From: Myxococcales bacterium
GTDB taxonomy: Bacteria > Myxococcota_A > Bradymonadia > REDH01
Reading direction: 5' to 3'
Assembly (NCBI GenBank): GCA_020633625.1
Contig: JACKDJ010000034.1
Coordinates: forward strand, 1 to 39,079
Length of the DNA stretch: 39,079 nt
In this document: positions 25,130 to 33,960 of the stretch, piece by piece
Layout of the letters: each line of letters starts with the position of its first letter
Numbering within the stretch: position 1 is the first letter of the stretch
Position numbers and translations under genes: made by a program
The notes under the pieces: generated by a model
Told to the model about the DNA's origin: nothing
Database searches by the model: none
What the model saw: the letters and a program-made list of their open reading frames with translations, nothing else

Positions 25130-26281
25130 TCATGCCCCCGTCGCCGCGCCGACCCGGACGGGCGTCGCCAGGCGCTCGCGCAGCTCGGCGATCGCCGAAT
25201 ACGCGGGGTCTTCTGTGAGCACGCGCAGGGCGATGCCACGCGCGTACTCGTCTGTGTGTGTCGCGCCGGCGAGCTCGAGCAGCTCGACGCCCGGGGGCCC
25301 GAGCTCGTACAGCGCGCGAGCCGCGTTCACGCGCACCCACCAGCTCGTGTCGGTCAGAAGGCCGGAGACCTCGCGCGCAAGGGCTGTGATCTGGTTCCGT
25401 CCGACCAACTTGACCGCGTGCGCGCGGACGGCCCAAACATCGTCGCGAAGCCCCGCGCGGACCTCGTCGCGCGACAGGCCGGCGCGGATGATCGCCGCGG
25501 CTTTGAACGCCGCGACGCGGACGTCGGGCTCGGCCGCCGTCAGCGCGAACTGGATGAACGGCGTGGCGCCCGCGTCTCCGACGAGCGCGAGGACCTCGAT
25601 CGTCGTCGCGCGCAGCGTGGCGCTGCGGTGGTCTGCCGGGAGCTGCATCACCAGCTCGCGCAGCCGCTGCCGCGACTCGGCGCCGAGCTCTACCAACACC
25701 TCGGCGATCTGTGGGCGCGCGAGGCGCCCGCGCCGGAGTGTCCGCAGGAGTGGCTCGATGTGCACGGGGTCCTGCGTCCGCCCGAGCGCGCGCGCCGCCG
25801 CGAGCCGGACCGACAGGTTCGGGTCGTCGAGCAGCCTCAGCAGCAGCTCGGCGCCGGCGCGGCCGCAGCCCGCGCCGAGGATCCGCGCCCCCTCGAGGCG
25901 CCGCCACCAGAACAACGAGCGGCACAGCCGCCGCCCCGCCTCGACGAGGCCCGCGCGCTCAGCGAAGTGCGCGACGGCTTCGAGGTCACGCCCTGCGAGC
26001 GTCGGTAGGTAGCGCTCGACGACGACGGCGAGCTGATGCACCGAAAACCGCCGCGTGTTCGCGACCAGCTCATCGACGCGGCGTACCCCCGCCAGGTATT
26101 CGAAGAGCCCCTCCGAGATGGCCGCGCTCGCTCGCTCCGACACGCTGCCGAGCCGTGTCCGCGCTGCCCGAATCGACGCGATGACGGCGATCAGCGCGCA
26201 CAGGAGTAGGATCTGCGCCGCGCACACCGCGATGACGAGGCGATAGAGCGGATCGTTCCACAGCAGCGCCCATGAGCTCAT
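25130..26281 (-). CDS. Inner-membrane HEAT-repeat protein
   Basis: A 383-residue protein with one N-terminal membrane helix (about 11-37, LYRLVIAVCAAQILLLCALI). Nearly all the rest is helical HEAT-type repeats, for example DPNLSVRLAAARALGRTQD, EPDVRVAAFKAAAIIRAG, DDVWAVRAHAVKLVGRN and DTSWWVRVNAARALYELG. HEAT solenoids are protein-binding scaffolds. Lying between the outer-membrane barrel and the synthase gene, it probably links or positions the synthase complex. It starts within the stop of the YaiO-type gene (ATGA at 26278-26281), so the two are translationally coupled. Confidence 0.8.
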   Translation of the reverse strand: MSSWALLWNDPLYRLVIAVCAAQILLLCALIAVIASIRAARTRLGSVSERASAAISEGLFEYLAGVRRVDELVANTRRFSVHQLAVVVERYLPTLAGRDLEAVAHFAERAGLVEAGRRLCRSLFWWRRLEGARILGAGCGRAGAELLLRLLDDPNLSVRLAAARALGRTQDPVHIEPLLRTLRRGRLARPQIAEVLVELGAESRQRLRELVMQLPADHRSATLRATTIEVLALVGDAGATPFIQFALTAAEPDVRVAAFKAAAIIRAGLSRDEVRAGLRDDVWAVRAHAVKLVGRNQITALAREVSGLLTDTSWWVRVNAARALYELGPPGVELLELAGATHTDEYARGIALRVLTEDPAYSAIAELRERLATPVRVGAATGA

Positions 26282-27714
26282 CGGCGCCCCTCGCCACGGA
26301 GTCGAAACCGCTGCGTCCACGACAGCGCGAGCGTGTGGCGGCGATACACGCGCGCCCCCGCCGGGCCGCTGCTCGCGTCGGCGTCAACTGGGGCCGAGAA
26401 GGCGTATGTGAACCGGAACTGCGAGAGAGGGCGGACGGTGCGTGTCACCGCGACGAGCATCCCCGCCTGTAGCGGCGCCGAGAGCGTCCGCGCGACCGAC
26501 GGCTCCAGAGGCTCGGTGCCGACGTGGCCCCACAGCTCCACGCGCCCTGTTGCCCCGGTGTCGAGCGTGAGCTTGAGTCGACCGGTGAGGTCGGTGCCAG
26601 ATGGGGTCCATGTCGCGAGCAGCGTCGGCTCGATCGTGACGGGCCAGACGTGAAACGAGAGGGTCGGATACAGCGTGTGTGCCTCTAGCGCGTCGTACTC
26701 TGCGAACCGGTACCCGGCGATGAAGCCAAACAGCGCGTTCGCGTCGTACGCGACCTCGGTGGTCACTCGCGCGCTCGGGTTCACGTCGGCGCGCGGCGTG
26801 AACGCCGGTTCGACCGAGAGCACGAGGCGCCGCGCGACCGTGGCGGCTATCGGGAACGCCAGCGTCGTGTCGACGGTGTTCACGCCGGGCGCGAAGTTGC
26901 GGCGCTGCCACTCAGCGCGGCCGCCGATCCACACGGTCGAGATCACGCGGGCGCTCGCGCCGGCCATGAACGTGACCCAGTCGCCCGGGTCCGTGAACGT
27001 GTAGGCGAGACTCGCGTCGGTGCGCCCGTCGGGGTCGCTTGCGGCCCACTGCTCGCGAAACATCGCGCGTCCGCGGTCATCCTCGCTCCGCGGCGCGAGC
27101 GCGAGATAGGCGCGCACCGCGTCGCCATCGTCGGCCTCGGCGTACGCGCCGATCACCTTCCAGAGGAGCGCGACGTCGTCGGGCGCGAGGACTGACGCCA
27201 TCGCGTACCAGCCGGCGGCGTCGCGGTGGTCGCCAGCCCAGGCCGCCACGTCGCCGCGAAGCTCCAGCGCGTTTCGGTCTCGGCGACGCAGCACGAGCAC
27301 CGCGTCCGCGGCGTCGCGCGCCTCGTCGAACCTCGTCGCCCAGCCGAGCACCCGCGCGAGGTGGACCCGAACATCGACGTACTTTGGGGCGAGGGTCGTG
27401 GCGCGCTGGAGGCGTGAGATGGCGACGTCGTAGTCGCCATCGAACGACGCGAAGCGGCCCGCCATGAACAAGACGTCGACATCGTCCGGGCTGGCCTTGA
27501 CCGCCGCCTCGCTCCACTGTCGCCGCGCCGCCGTGTCGCCTGCGTCATCGGCGGCGCGCGCGGCGGCCACCAGCGCAGCGACCTTCAGAGAGCTCGTCGC
27601 GGTCTCAGCGCGCGCGGCTCCCATCGGCGCCCCGATGAACGCGATGGAGAAGGCGACCGCGACGACCCCGCGGAGCGCCGCTCGGGTCGCGCGGCGGCGC
27701 GCGTCAGAGCGCAC
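26278..27714 (-). CDS. YaiO-type outer-membrane protein (TPR plus beta-barrel)
   Basis: A 478-residue protein with a signal peptide (AALRGVVAVAFSIAFIGAPMGAARA, cleaved near residue 36). TPR-like helices span about 44-220: DVDVLFMAGRFASFDGDYDVAISRLQRA and VHLARVLGWATRFDEARDAA. A C-terminal 12-16-strand-like barrel follows (about 225-470) with alternating residues such as GRAEWQRRNFAPG and HTLALSWTQRFRLRG. This TPR-barrel layout is that of YaiO-family proteins, which in E. coli are encoded beside a GT2 gene. Its likely role is the outer-membrane exit for the polymer, with periplasmic TPRs. The GTG start overlaps the preceding gene by 11 bases. Confidence 0.75.
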   Translation of the reverse strand: MRSDARRRATRAALRGVVAVAFSIAFIGAPMGAARAETATSSLKVAALVAAARAADDAGDTAARRQWSEAAVKASPDDVDVLFMAGRFASFDGDYDVAISRLQRATTLAPKYVDVRVHLARVLGWATRFDEARDAADAVLVLRRRDRNALELRGDVAAWAGDHRDAAGWYAMASVLAPDDVALLWKVIGAYAEADDGDAVRAYLALAPRSEDDRGRAMFREQWAASDPDGRTDASLAYTFTDPGDWVTFMAGASARVISTVWIGGRAEWQRRNFAPGVNTVDTTLAFPIAATVARRLVLSVEPAFTPRADVNPSARVTTEVAYDANALFGFIAGYRFAEYDALEAHTLYPTLSFHVWPVTIEPTLLATWTPSGTDLTGRLKLTLDTGATGRVELWGHVGTEPLEPSVARTLSAPLQAGMLVAVTRTVRPLSQFRFTYAFSAPVDADASSGPAGARVYRRHTLALSWTQRFRLRGEGRR

Positions 27715-29659
27715 CGGAGCGGAGGAGGATGTTCTTGATGCGCGCCATGACCTCGGGGACGCTGAACGGCTTCGCGACGAAGTCCGCGGCCCCCAGCTTG
27801 AAGGCCTTCGCGATGCGCTCCTCGTTGCGCTGGATCGTGAGCATCATGACCGCCACGCGGCCCCCGTACTCCGACTGGATGCGGCGAAGCACGCTGAAGC
27901 CGTCGACGCCGGGGAGGTACGCCTCCATGACCACGAGGTCCGGGAGGGTCTGCGTCCGCGCGGCGCGCTCGAGGTGCTCGATCGCCCCGAGGCCGTCGCG
28001 AGCCTCCTCGACGACGAGCCCCTCGCGGGCGCAGAAGAAACGCAGCAGGTTCAGGATCGCTTCGTCGCTGTCGACGAGGAGAACCCGCGCCGCGTGTGCT
28101 CGAACCGGGCTCGACTCGGCCTCTGCGCTCGCGCAACGCCCCACGGCCGCGGTCGGCGAACCCTCGAGCGCCTGCATCAGGCGGTGCTCGGCGTCGGCGA
28201 CCAACAGGTCCGTCGTCACGGCGCCATCGCCGATGCTCGCAGCGACGCGGAGCCCGATCGTCGCGTCTGTCGCGGCAAGGAGCCGGTCGATCAGCGTCGC
28301 GACGATGCGCGGCTCCGCTCCGGCGAGCACCGCAGCGATGGTCCGGTCGTTGTGCCTCGCGAGCGTGTCGGAGCGCCGGAACGAGGACTCCACGGTGCGC
28401 GCGAGGTCCACGAGCTGCTCTCGCGGGTGCCGCCGTGGGTCCGTCGTCTCGATGTGAATCAGCATCAGCGCGACGAGCTCTCCGGTGCGGCGCGCGCGCA
28501 TCAGCTCGACGTCGATGCGGTCGCGCATCGCCCGGTGGCTCTGCAGTCCGGTGACCGGGTCGCGCCCGCCGAGGTTCGTCTGTGCGTCGAGTCGCCGAAG
28601 GCAGGCCTCGACCGTCTGGAGCGCGTTCTCGGCAGAGAACGGGCGCACGATCCAGGTGTCGACACCGCAGCGAGCAGCGCGCGTCCGCGAGCTCTCGGAG
28701 ATGTCTTCTAGCACGCCGACGATCGGCAGCGCCGCGAACGCCGGGTCCGCGCGGATCTGGGCGACCAGGTCGAAGCCGTCGAAGTGCTCGAGCTCCTGCT
28801 GGATCGCGATCACGTCGGGCTGAACGACCCGGAGCGCGTCATAGAACGTCGACGGGTCGTCGTGTACGAGCGCTTCGAGGCGGCTGTGTGCGAGCGCGAG
28901 GCGAAGCTGCTGCCCGAGAGCGGCGTCTGTCGACAGGATCAGCGCCCGGTGGCGGATCTCGTGGGCGATGCGCTCTGGCAGCCGCGCCGCGATCTGCTCG
29001 CGGTGGTCCTCGACCGCCGCGTTGATCGCGTCCGCCATGAGCTGGGCCGCAGCGTCCTCGTTCTCTTCGGGCGCCGGGATGACGCCGAACAGCGCCTTCG
29101 CGCGGCGGGCGGCGTCGGACAGCTCTGCGAACTCGTACGTGCCCGCGCTCCCCTCGATCCGGTGCAGGAAGTCCGTCCACGCGGCCGACAGCGCCGGCTC
29201 CGTCGGGGGACGATCGTCGAGAAACGTGCGGTAGTTCGCGACGAGCTGACGCAGGTACGTACCCTTGAGCTCGAACAGCCCGTCGGCCCCCGCGACGTCG
29301 ACGGCGGCGAACTCCTCGCTGAGCCCGTGGCCGACCAGTAGCCGCTCGAGGGTGGTGAGCCCCACCTCGCCGTGCAGGAACAGCGCCGACGGCAGCCGCT
29401 CCAGCGCGAGGGCGTACTCTTCGGCCTCGGTCAGGTGCTCGAACCAGACGAACGTCCGCGCCCGCGGCTGGAGCTGCCCCGAGAGCGCCGGCCACTCGTC
29501 TGGCGAGCCGAACCCGACGACGAAGGTCGCGCTCGTCGCGCTCTGCACGCGTGCCGCACCGCACGACGCGAGCAACGCTTGGACGCGCTCTCCGAGCTCC
29601 CCTGCGCCCAGGTACTGGGCCGTGAGCAGGTATAGGGTGTCGCTGCCGGGTCGACTCAA
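27704..29659 (-). CDS. Multidomain signalling protein: HPt, degenerate receiver, degenerate GGDEF, receiver
   Basis: A 651-residue cytoplasmic protein. Residues about 1-150 are an unassigned domain. An HPt-like domain (about 155-235) has HRIEGSAGTYEF with phosphorylatable His166. Receiver 1 (about 238-355) aligns as DVIAIQQELEHFDG, with Gln287 at the phospho-acceptor position. A GGDEF-like domain (about 366-500, DPVTGLQSHRAM) has NDRTI in place of GGDEF and should make no c-di-GMP. Receiver 2 (about 524-645) reads DLVVMEAYLPGVDG with Glu579 in place of the acceptor Asp; Thr608 and Lys630 are kept. TTG start with AGAGG five bases upstream. First gene of the polysaccharide-type operon; probably a protein-interaction switch. 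Confidence 0.82.
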   Translation of the reverse strand: MSRPGSDTLYLLTAQYLGAGELGERVQALLASCGAARVQSATSATFVVGFGSPDEWPALSGQLQPRARTFVWFEHLTEAEEYALALERLPSALFLHGEVGLTTLERLLVGHGLSEEFAAVDVAGADGLFELKGTYLRQLVANYRTFLDDRPPTEPALSAAWTDFLHRIEGSAGTYEFAELSDAARRAKALFGVIPAPEENEDAAAQLMADAINAAVEDHREQIAARLPERIAHEIRHRALILSTDAALGQQLRLALAHSRLEALVHDDPSTFYDALRVVQPDVIAIQQELEHFDGFDLVAQIRADPAFAALPIVGVLEDISESSRTRAARCGVDTWIVRPFSAENALQTVEACLRRLDAQTNLGGRDPVTGLQSHRAMRDRIDVELMRARRTGELVALMLIHIETTDPRRHPREQLVDLARTVESSFRRSDTLARHNDRTIAAVLAGAEPRIVATLIDRLLAATDATIGLRVAASIGDGAVTTDLLVADAEHRLMQALEGSPTAAVGRCASAEAESSPVRAHAARVLLVDSDEAILNLLRFFCAREGLVVEEARDGLGAIEHLERAARTQTLPDLVVMEAYLPGVDGFSVLRRIQSEYGGRVAVMMLTIQRNEERIAKAFKLGAADFVAKPFSVPEVMARIKNILLRSGAL

Positions 29660-29713
29660 CGAGGCCTCTGTCTACGGACCGCACGTGGCCGCGCGCGGGC
29701 GTGGGGCTCGAAG

Positions 29714-29741
29714 ACCCTAGCAGACCCGCGCCGACCCGCAA
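29714..29741 (-). promoter_or_regulatory. Promoter of the six-gene polysaccharide-type operon
   Basis: On the minus strand TTGCGG (29741-29736), 16-bp spacer, TAGGGT (29719-29714). Transcription would start near 29707, about 48 bases before the TTG start at 29659. Confidence 0.5.
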
Positions 29742-29792
29742 GAAACGCCCTGTATCCCGCGCCGGGGGCACGCACGCGCCGGCGGCCGGCCG

Positions 29793-31949
29793 TCACTCCG
29801 CGAACGGGTCCGGAACCGCCGGGCGATCCTCGGCAAGCCCCGAGGGGAGGTCGTGCGGAAGATAGCGGACGATCTCGGTCAACAGCGCCAGCGATGGCTT
29901 CTCCCGCTCGACGGTCGGCGGCGCCTCTTCCCAGGTGTCCCACTGCAGTCGCGGTGTGGTCACGAGGTCGCCGCCCCACTCGACGGCGAGCCGAAACCCG
30001 TCCGTGATCGCGGTCTCGCGCCCCTGTGTCGTGCGGTCGTCGTCGAGCACTGCCCGGCGCGTCGGGTCCGTGACGTGCAGCAGGCTCCACGGGATTCGGA
30101 CCGTGATGGTGCTCCCGTCGAACACGACCGCGTCGAGGTTGGACGGGGACTCGCCCTCGCGCCGGACGTGGAGCTGACCGATCTCGTCTGCCGTCTCCGG
30201 GAACTGCCACAGCGAGTCGCGGCTGATGTGCGCCTGGTTGTTCTTCCACCGCACCAGCATCCACGGCGCGCCGTCGGTCGGGATGGAGTGGAAGAGCTGC
30301 AGATCGTTCGACGAGTTGTGCCAGATGCCGTAGCTGTCGTACGCGCGCGTCACGAGGTGGTTCGCGCTCAGGTCGCCGCCGATCACCGTCGCGAACTCCG
30401 AGCGTTGGGCGGTGACGGTGCCGCCGGGCAGCGTGCTCTCGCCGAGGTCGTCGCGATACGTGTCCCAGCCGATGATGAGCGGGATGTCGCTACCCTCGAG
30501 GGGCCCGTCGAGCGTGACGCGGACGTGGAAGAACTCGGCGTCGGCGTCGGCTTCGACCTCGCGTACGGCGCCTTCACCGGCCACGGGCTCCCAGCGCGAC
30601 CACGACGGCGGGCCGAGGTCGAACGCGATGAGCCCGAAGTTCTGCTCGGCGGCCGTGACGTTGTGCCAGCGAAAGCGGCGGCCGCGTGGGAAGTCGAGCT
30701 CGTCGGTGATCCAGGTTCGCTTCCACCACTCGTCCATCCACGCGAAGTAGATGCCGCCGGCCATCCCGGCGCTGTAGATGTTGTAGAACATGCGCGCCGC
30801 GAAGTGCCCGACGACCGCCTCGTCGAGCCCGCCGTGGTGCATGCCGCTCTGCGCGTAGTGCGCGGCGCCCCACGCCGAGGGCGTCCCGAACTCGCCGATC
30901 ACGATCGGGATGCGCCCGTGGTAGCGCTTCAGGTCCGTCAGGTAGCCCAGATAGGAGTTGAAGCCGACGGCGTCCTGGTAGAGCTGGTACTCGGGAGTCT
31001 CGACGACGAAGTCCGGGTAGTACGGGTACGCGTGGTAGATGATCCACAGCCCGCCGGGGGCGTCGTGCATGTCGATCTTGCCGAGGTCCATGTTGACGCG
31101 GTCTTCGTCGCTGCCTTGGCCCTCGATGAGGTGTGTGAGCGGGTCGAGAGTTGGCCACGTCGAGAAGCAAACAGGTCGGGTGACGTTGTATGTCTCGCGC
31201 TCGAGCGTGATCGCGTAGTCCAAGCGCTCCGTGAGCCATGCCTCCATCGGCATCGCGTTCTGTATGCTCATCGAGGTCCCGTCGTACGACGTCACCTCGG
31301 CGTGGACCTCGTTCGTGAACTCGACCTCGTCGGGATAGATCTCGCGCCCCAGGATCCACGACATCAACCACGGCGAGACGTCCGCTCGGTACTCGCCGAA
31401 CGCCTTGCCGTACGTCCCGACGACATCTGCGTTTCCGTGGAGCGCGTGGACGACGTTCCGGATCTCCTGGTCGTAGATCTCCGTCATGTTGAAGAAGTCG
31501 TGCGTCGGGTTCTCCTCGTCGAGCCAGATGCCCTGGACGAGGTAGAGCGGGCGCTCGGGGTGGGCGAGGTTGTACTCGCGGAACTCCTCGTAGAACCGAG
31601 GGAAGTGGAGCGTGTAGACGCGCAGCGTGTTCACGCCCGTCGCCGCGATCTCCTCGAGCCACCGCCGATACTGCCCACGCGTGACCGCGAGCTGCCCCGG
31701 CTCGCTGCCCGGGATCCCCACGCCGAGGTTGATCCCGGTCATGAAGAACGGCTGGTACTGCGAGCCGTCCCAGTACGCGAGGTAGTCGCCGTCGGTCTTG
31801 AAGGGGAGAGCGTTCGACGACGCGCCTTCCCCGTCGGTCGTCCCCGGCGGGTCGTCGCAGCCGAACGCGAAGGCGAGCGCCGCGAGCAACACGACGAGCC
31901 GCGTCGCGCTGCGTAGCGCACCTGTGTGAGCACCGCGAGAGATGAGCAT
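29793..31949 (-). CDS. Glycosidase-like (TIM-barrel, clan GH-A-type) lipoprotein
   Basis: A 718-residue lipoprotein (LVVLLAALAFAFGC, lipid at Cys31). The barrel domain (about 60-450) has FFMTGINLGVGIPGSEPG, NTLRVYTLHFPRFYEEF, SWILGREIYPDE with Glu203 and IVIGEFGTPSAWG with Glu353. Glu203 and Glu353 are placed like the acid/base and nucleophile on strands 4 and 7 of clan GH-A enzymes, although the usual NEP is replaced by GRE. The C-terminal part (about 480-680) is beta-rich and resembles a CBM9-like carbohydrate-binding domain (FHVRVTLDGP, ITVRIPWSLLHVTDP). It may trim or bind the polymer made by the neighbouring synthase. The ATG shares one base with the upstream stop (TGATG). Confidence 0.72.
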   Translation of the reverse strand: MLISRGAHTGALRSATRLVVLLAALAFAFGCDDPPGTTDGEGASSNALPFKTDGDYLAYWDGSQYQPFFMTGINLGVGIPGSEPGQLAVTRGQYRRWLEEIAATGVNTLRVYTLHFPRFYEEFREYNLAHPERPLYLVQGIWLDEENPTHDFFNMTEIYDQEIRNVVHALHGNADVVGTYGKAFGEYRADVSPWLMSWILGREIYPDEVEFTNEVHAEVTSYDGTSMSIQNAMPMEAWLTERLDYAITLERETYNVTRPVCFSTWPTLDPLTHLIEGQGSDEDRVNMDLGKIDMHDAPGGLWIIYHAYPYYPDFVVETPEYQLYQDAVGFNSYLGYLTDLKRYHGRIPIVIGEFGTPSAWGAAHYAQSGMHHGGLDEAVVGHFAARMFYNIYSAGMAGGIYFAWMDEWWKRTWITDELDFPRGRRFRWHNVTAAEQNFGLIAFDLGPPSWSRWEPVAGEGAVREVEADADAEFFHVRVTLDGPLEGSDIPLIIGWDTYRDDLGESTLPGGTVTAQRSEFATVIGGDLSANHLVTRAYDSYGIWHNSSNDLQLFHSIPTDGAPWMLVRWKNNQAHISRDSLWQFPETADEIGQLHVRREGESPSNLDAVVFDGSTITVRIPWSLLHVTDPTRRAVLDDDRTTQGRETAITDGFRLAVEWGGDLVTTPRLQWDTWEEAPPTVEREKPSLALLTEIVRYLPHDLPSGLAEDRPAVPDPFAE

Positions 31950-33661
31950 CACTCCTCGTCGCCGAAGTTCGTGACGGTCGCCGTCGCCGCGCAGCAGCGG
32001 AACCCCGTCTCGGCGCCCGGACGTGCCGGGCCCGCCGCGAACGAGTCGCAGCTCAGGGCCGCTGCGCCGCGCGAGCGATAGGAGCCGCCGGCGACGACGG
32101 CGCCCTCGTCTCCGCGCACCCACTCCGCCGCGTTGCCCACGAAGTCGTAGTTTGGAAAGCGCCCACCGGGGACGAGGTGCGAGCACCCCTCGAACGACGT
32201 CGTCGGCGCGAGACCACCAAGTCCGGCGTCGGCGTCGTTGCAGCGGCCCGCCTCGAACGTCTCGCCGTATGGGTAGGGCTCGTCGAGGACGTTGCACGCC
32301 AGCGACCACTCGTCCTCGACACACAGCCGCTTCTCCGGAACGCCTCCGGGGATCTGCGCGTTGAATCCGGCGCCGGCGCACGCGTCCACGGCCTCGTTCG
32401 CGGTCAGCCCGGTCCACGGCATCCGATCCCAATTCGACGCGCTGTACCGCTCGTTCGAGCCGGCGTCTTCGAGGGTCGCGTCGGGTCGCGATGCCTCGTA
32501 GATGTCGATGCAGATTCGGCGGCGCCCGAACTCCCGGGCCTCGTTGGTGACGAGCATCATGTTGAACGGGCAGGCGCCGCAGATGGTCGTGCGCCGCTCG
32601 TCGTTGTCGATCCGCCCGTCGCAGTCGTCGTCGACGCCGTTGCATAGCTCAGCGATCGGCCAGGTCACGAGCGCGCGGCAGCGGCCGCCCGCGCACGACT
32701 GCGTCGCGGAGCAAGCCTCGTCGTCGGTGCACACACGGCCAACGTCCAGCAGCACGCACGTCGCGCGGTCGCATTCGGGCTCGTCGCCGGTTACGCAGCG
32801 GTCGTCGAGGGACTCGAAAGGGCCGAGTCGCTCGCGCAGGCACGTCTCGCCCTCGCCACACACCCCGTCGACGCACGGGCCGGCACGGTCGACCTCGACG
32901 CACGAGCCGTACCGGCCCCCGGCCTCGCAGAAGCGCAGTCCTCGCGTGCAGATGCCGGTCTCGCTGCCGCAGAGGATCGGAGGCGACGTCGCCGGGTCGC
33001 ACTCGCACGGCGCGGGGTCCGACGGCTCGACGCACTCGGTGCCGTTGTTGCCGGCGCAGGCCGCATAGCCGGCGTCGCAGGCGCCGCACGCGCGGCCCGG
33101 CGGTGGGGTGAGCGTGGTGGTGCCGAGGCACGGATTCGCGTCGAACCAGTCGACGCAGATCAGCGCGCCGTCGGGTGCGCACGCCCACCGCTCCGCGTCG
33201 CCGCACTCGCCGCCGGGGATGCCCGGGAGCTCTCCGCACGTGCCGCAGGCGTTCAGCCCCTCGGGGTCGACGCAGACGACGACATCTTCGGTCTCGCACA
33301 GCCAGCGACCCGTCTCGCAGGGGCCGCACGGCGTCCCGGGAAGCCCGGCGATCTCGCCGAAGCCCCCGCATGGGTTCCGCAGCGCGTCGGGTCCTGGCCC
33401 ATCGACGACGGCGCTGACACAGACACCGCCGTCGCAGCGGGTCCCCTCCGGGCAGACCGGCGAGCACGCCGGGACGCACTCCCCGTCCTCGCACGCGTAG
33501 CCTTCGGGACACTCGGGCGAGCACGGAAAGATCGAGTCGCGGCCGCCCGCGTCCGCCACCGGTGACGGGGCCGGCGGGTCCGACGTCGGGCACGCCGCGA
33601 CGAGCCACACCGCGGCGGCAGCGGCAGCGAGGGGCAGGGATGTCGGGCGACGTTGGGACAC
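31949..33661 (-). CDS. Cys-rich lipoprotein with C-terminal SUMF (formylglycine-generating-enzyme-like) domain
   Basis: About 570 residues from GTG 33661 (MSQRRPTSLPLAAAAAAVWLVAAC, lipid at Cys24). I prefer this to GTG 33697 because the promoter at 33701-33728 would start transcription near 33694. A long Cys-rich region (about 45-340) has many short disulfide-type loops (CPEGYACEDGECVPAC, CGPCETGRWLC). A MopE-like ELCNGVDDDCDGRID motif follows. The SUMF domain (about 366-563) reads MMLVTNEAREFGRRRICIDIYEAS, EKRLCVEDEWSLAC, FVGNAAEWV and ends GFRCC. No sulfatase gene is nearby, so true formylglycine activity is doubtful; it may be a structural or binding version. It is co-transcribed with the glycosidase-like gene. 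Confidence 0.75.
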   Translation of the reverse strand: MSQRRPTSLPLAAAAAAVWLVAACPTSDPPAPSPVADAGGRDSIFPCSPECPEGYACEDGECVPACSPVCPEGTRCDGGVCVSAVVDGPGPDALRNPCGGFGEIAGLPGTPCGPCETGRWLCETEDVVVCVDPEGLNACGTCGELPGIPGGECGDAERWACAPDGALICVDWFDANPCLGTTTLTPPPGRACGACDAGYAACAGNNGTECVEPSDPAPCECDPATSPPILCGSETGICTRGLRFCEAGGRYGSCVEVDRAGPCVDGVCGEGETCLRERLGPFESLDDRCVTGDEPECDRATCVLLDVGRVCTDDEACSATQSCAGGRCRALVTWPIAELCNGVDDDCDGRIDNDERRTTICGACPFNMMLVTNEAREFGRRRICIDIYEASRPDATLEDAGSNERYSASNWDRMPWTGLTANEAVDACAGAGFNAQIPGGVPEKRLCVEDEWSLACNVLDEPYPYGETFEAGRCNDADAGLGGLAPTTSFEGCSHLVPGGRFPNYDFVGNAAEWVRGDEGAVVAGGSYRSRGAAALSCDSFAAGPARPGAETGFRCCAATATVTNFGDEE

Positions 33662-33700
33662 GAAGAGCGCGCGGAGGGAAGCGGGCGCGGCAGCCACGCA

Positions 33701-33728
33701 ACGTTAGCCGGGTTTCGGAGCGGCGCAA
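33701..33728 (-). promoter_or_regulatory. Promoter of the SUMF-glycosidase pair
   Basis: On the minus strand TTGCGC (33728-33723), 16-bp spacer, TAACGT (33706-33701). Transcription would start near 33694, which places the GTG at 33661 rather than 33697 as the usable start. Confidence 0.45.
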
Positions 33729-33802
33729 CCTGCTGGCGGTCGCGGGACGGCGAGGGCACCGGCGCCCGAACGCGAACCTACACCCATCGGTCACACTTTG
33801 GG

Positions 33803-33831
33803 CTGACACGCGCGCAACCTTGCGCTACTGT
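33803..33831 (+). promoter_or_regulatory. Promoter of the helix-turn-helix-like gene
   Basis: CTGACA (33803-33808), 17-bp spacer, TACTGT (33826-33831). Transcription would start near 33838, just before a GTG at 33858 that opens a plausible N-terminal coding segment. Confidence 0.6.
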
Positions 33832-33960
33832 ACCGCCGCCTAGCCCTTCGGACGACCGTGACCGAGACGACCGAACCCTCAGATCTACGGGACCACGTCC
33901 TCTTCACGATCCTCGTCCGCGGCGCGGCTCGCGGCGAGGTTCGGGATTCCGCTGCGCGAC

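Noticed and set aside
27704..29659. Active diguanylate cyclase in the signalling protein
   Set aside because: The GGDEF signature is replaced by NDRTI, so catalysis is not credible.
29853..31916. Long plus-strand open frame opposite the glycosidase-like gene
   Set aside because: Arg/Val/Asp-rich shadow composition, no motif, no start signal.
31949..33661. True sulfatase-activating formylglycine-generating enzyme
   Set aside because: Lipoprotein with a long Cys-rich N-terminus and no sulfatase in the window; only the fold-level SUMF signature is supported.
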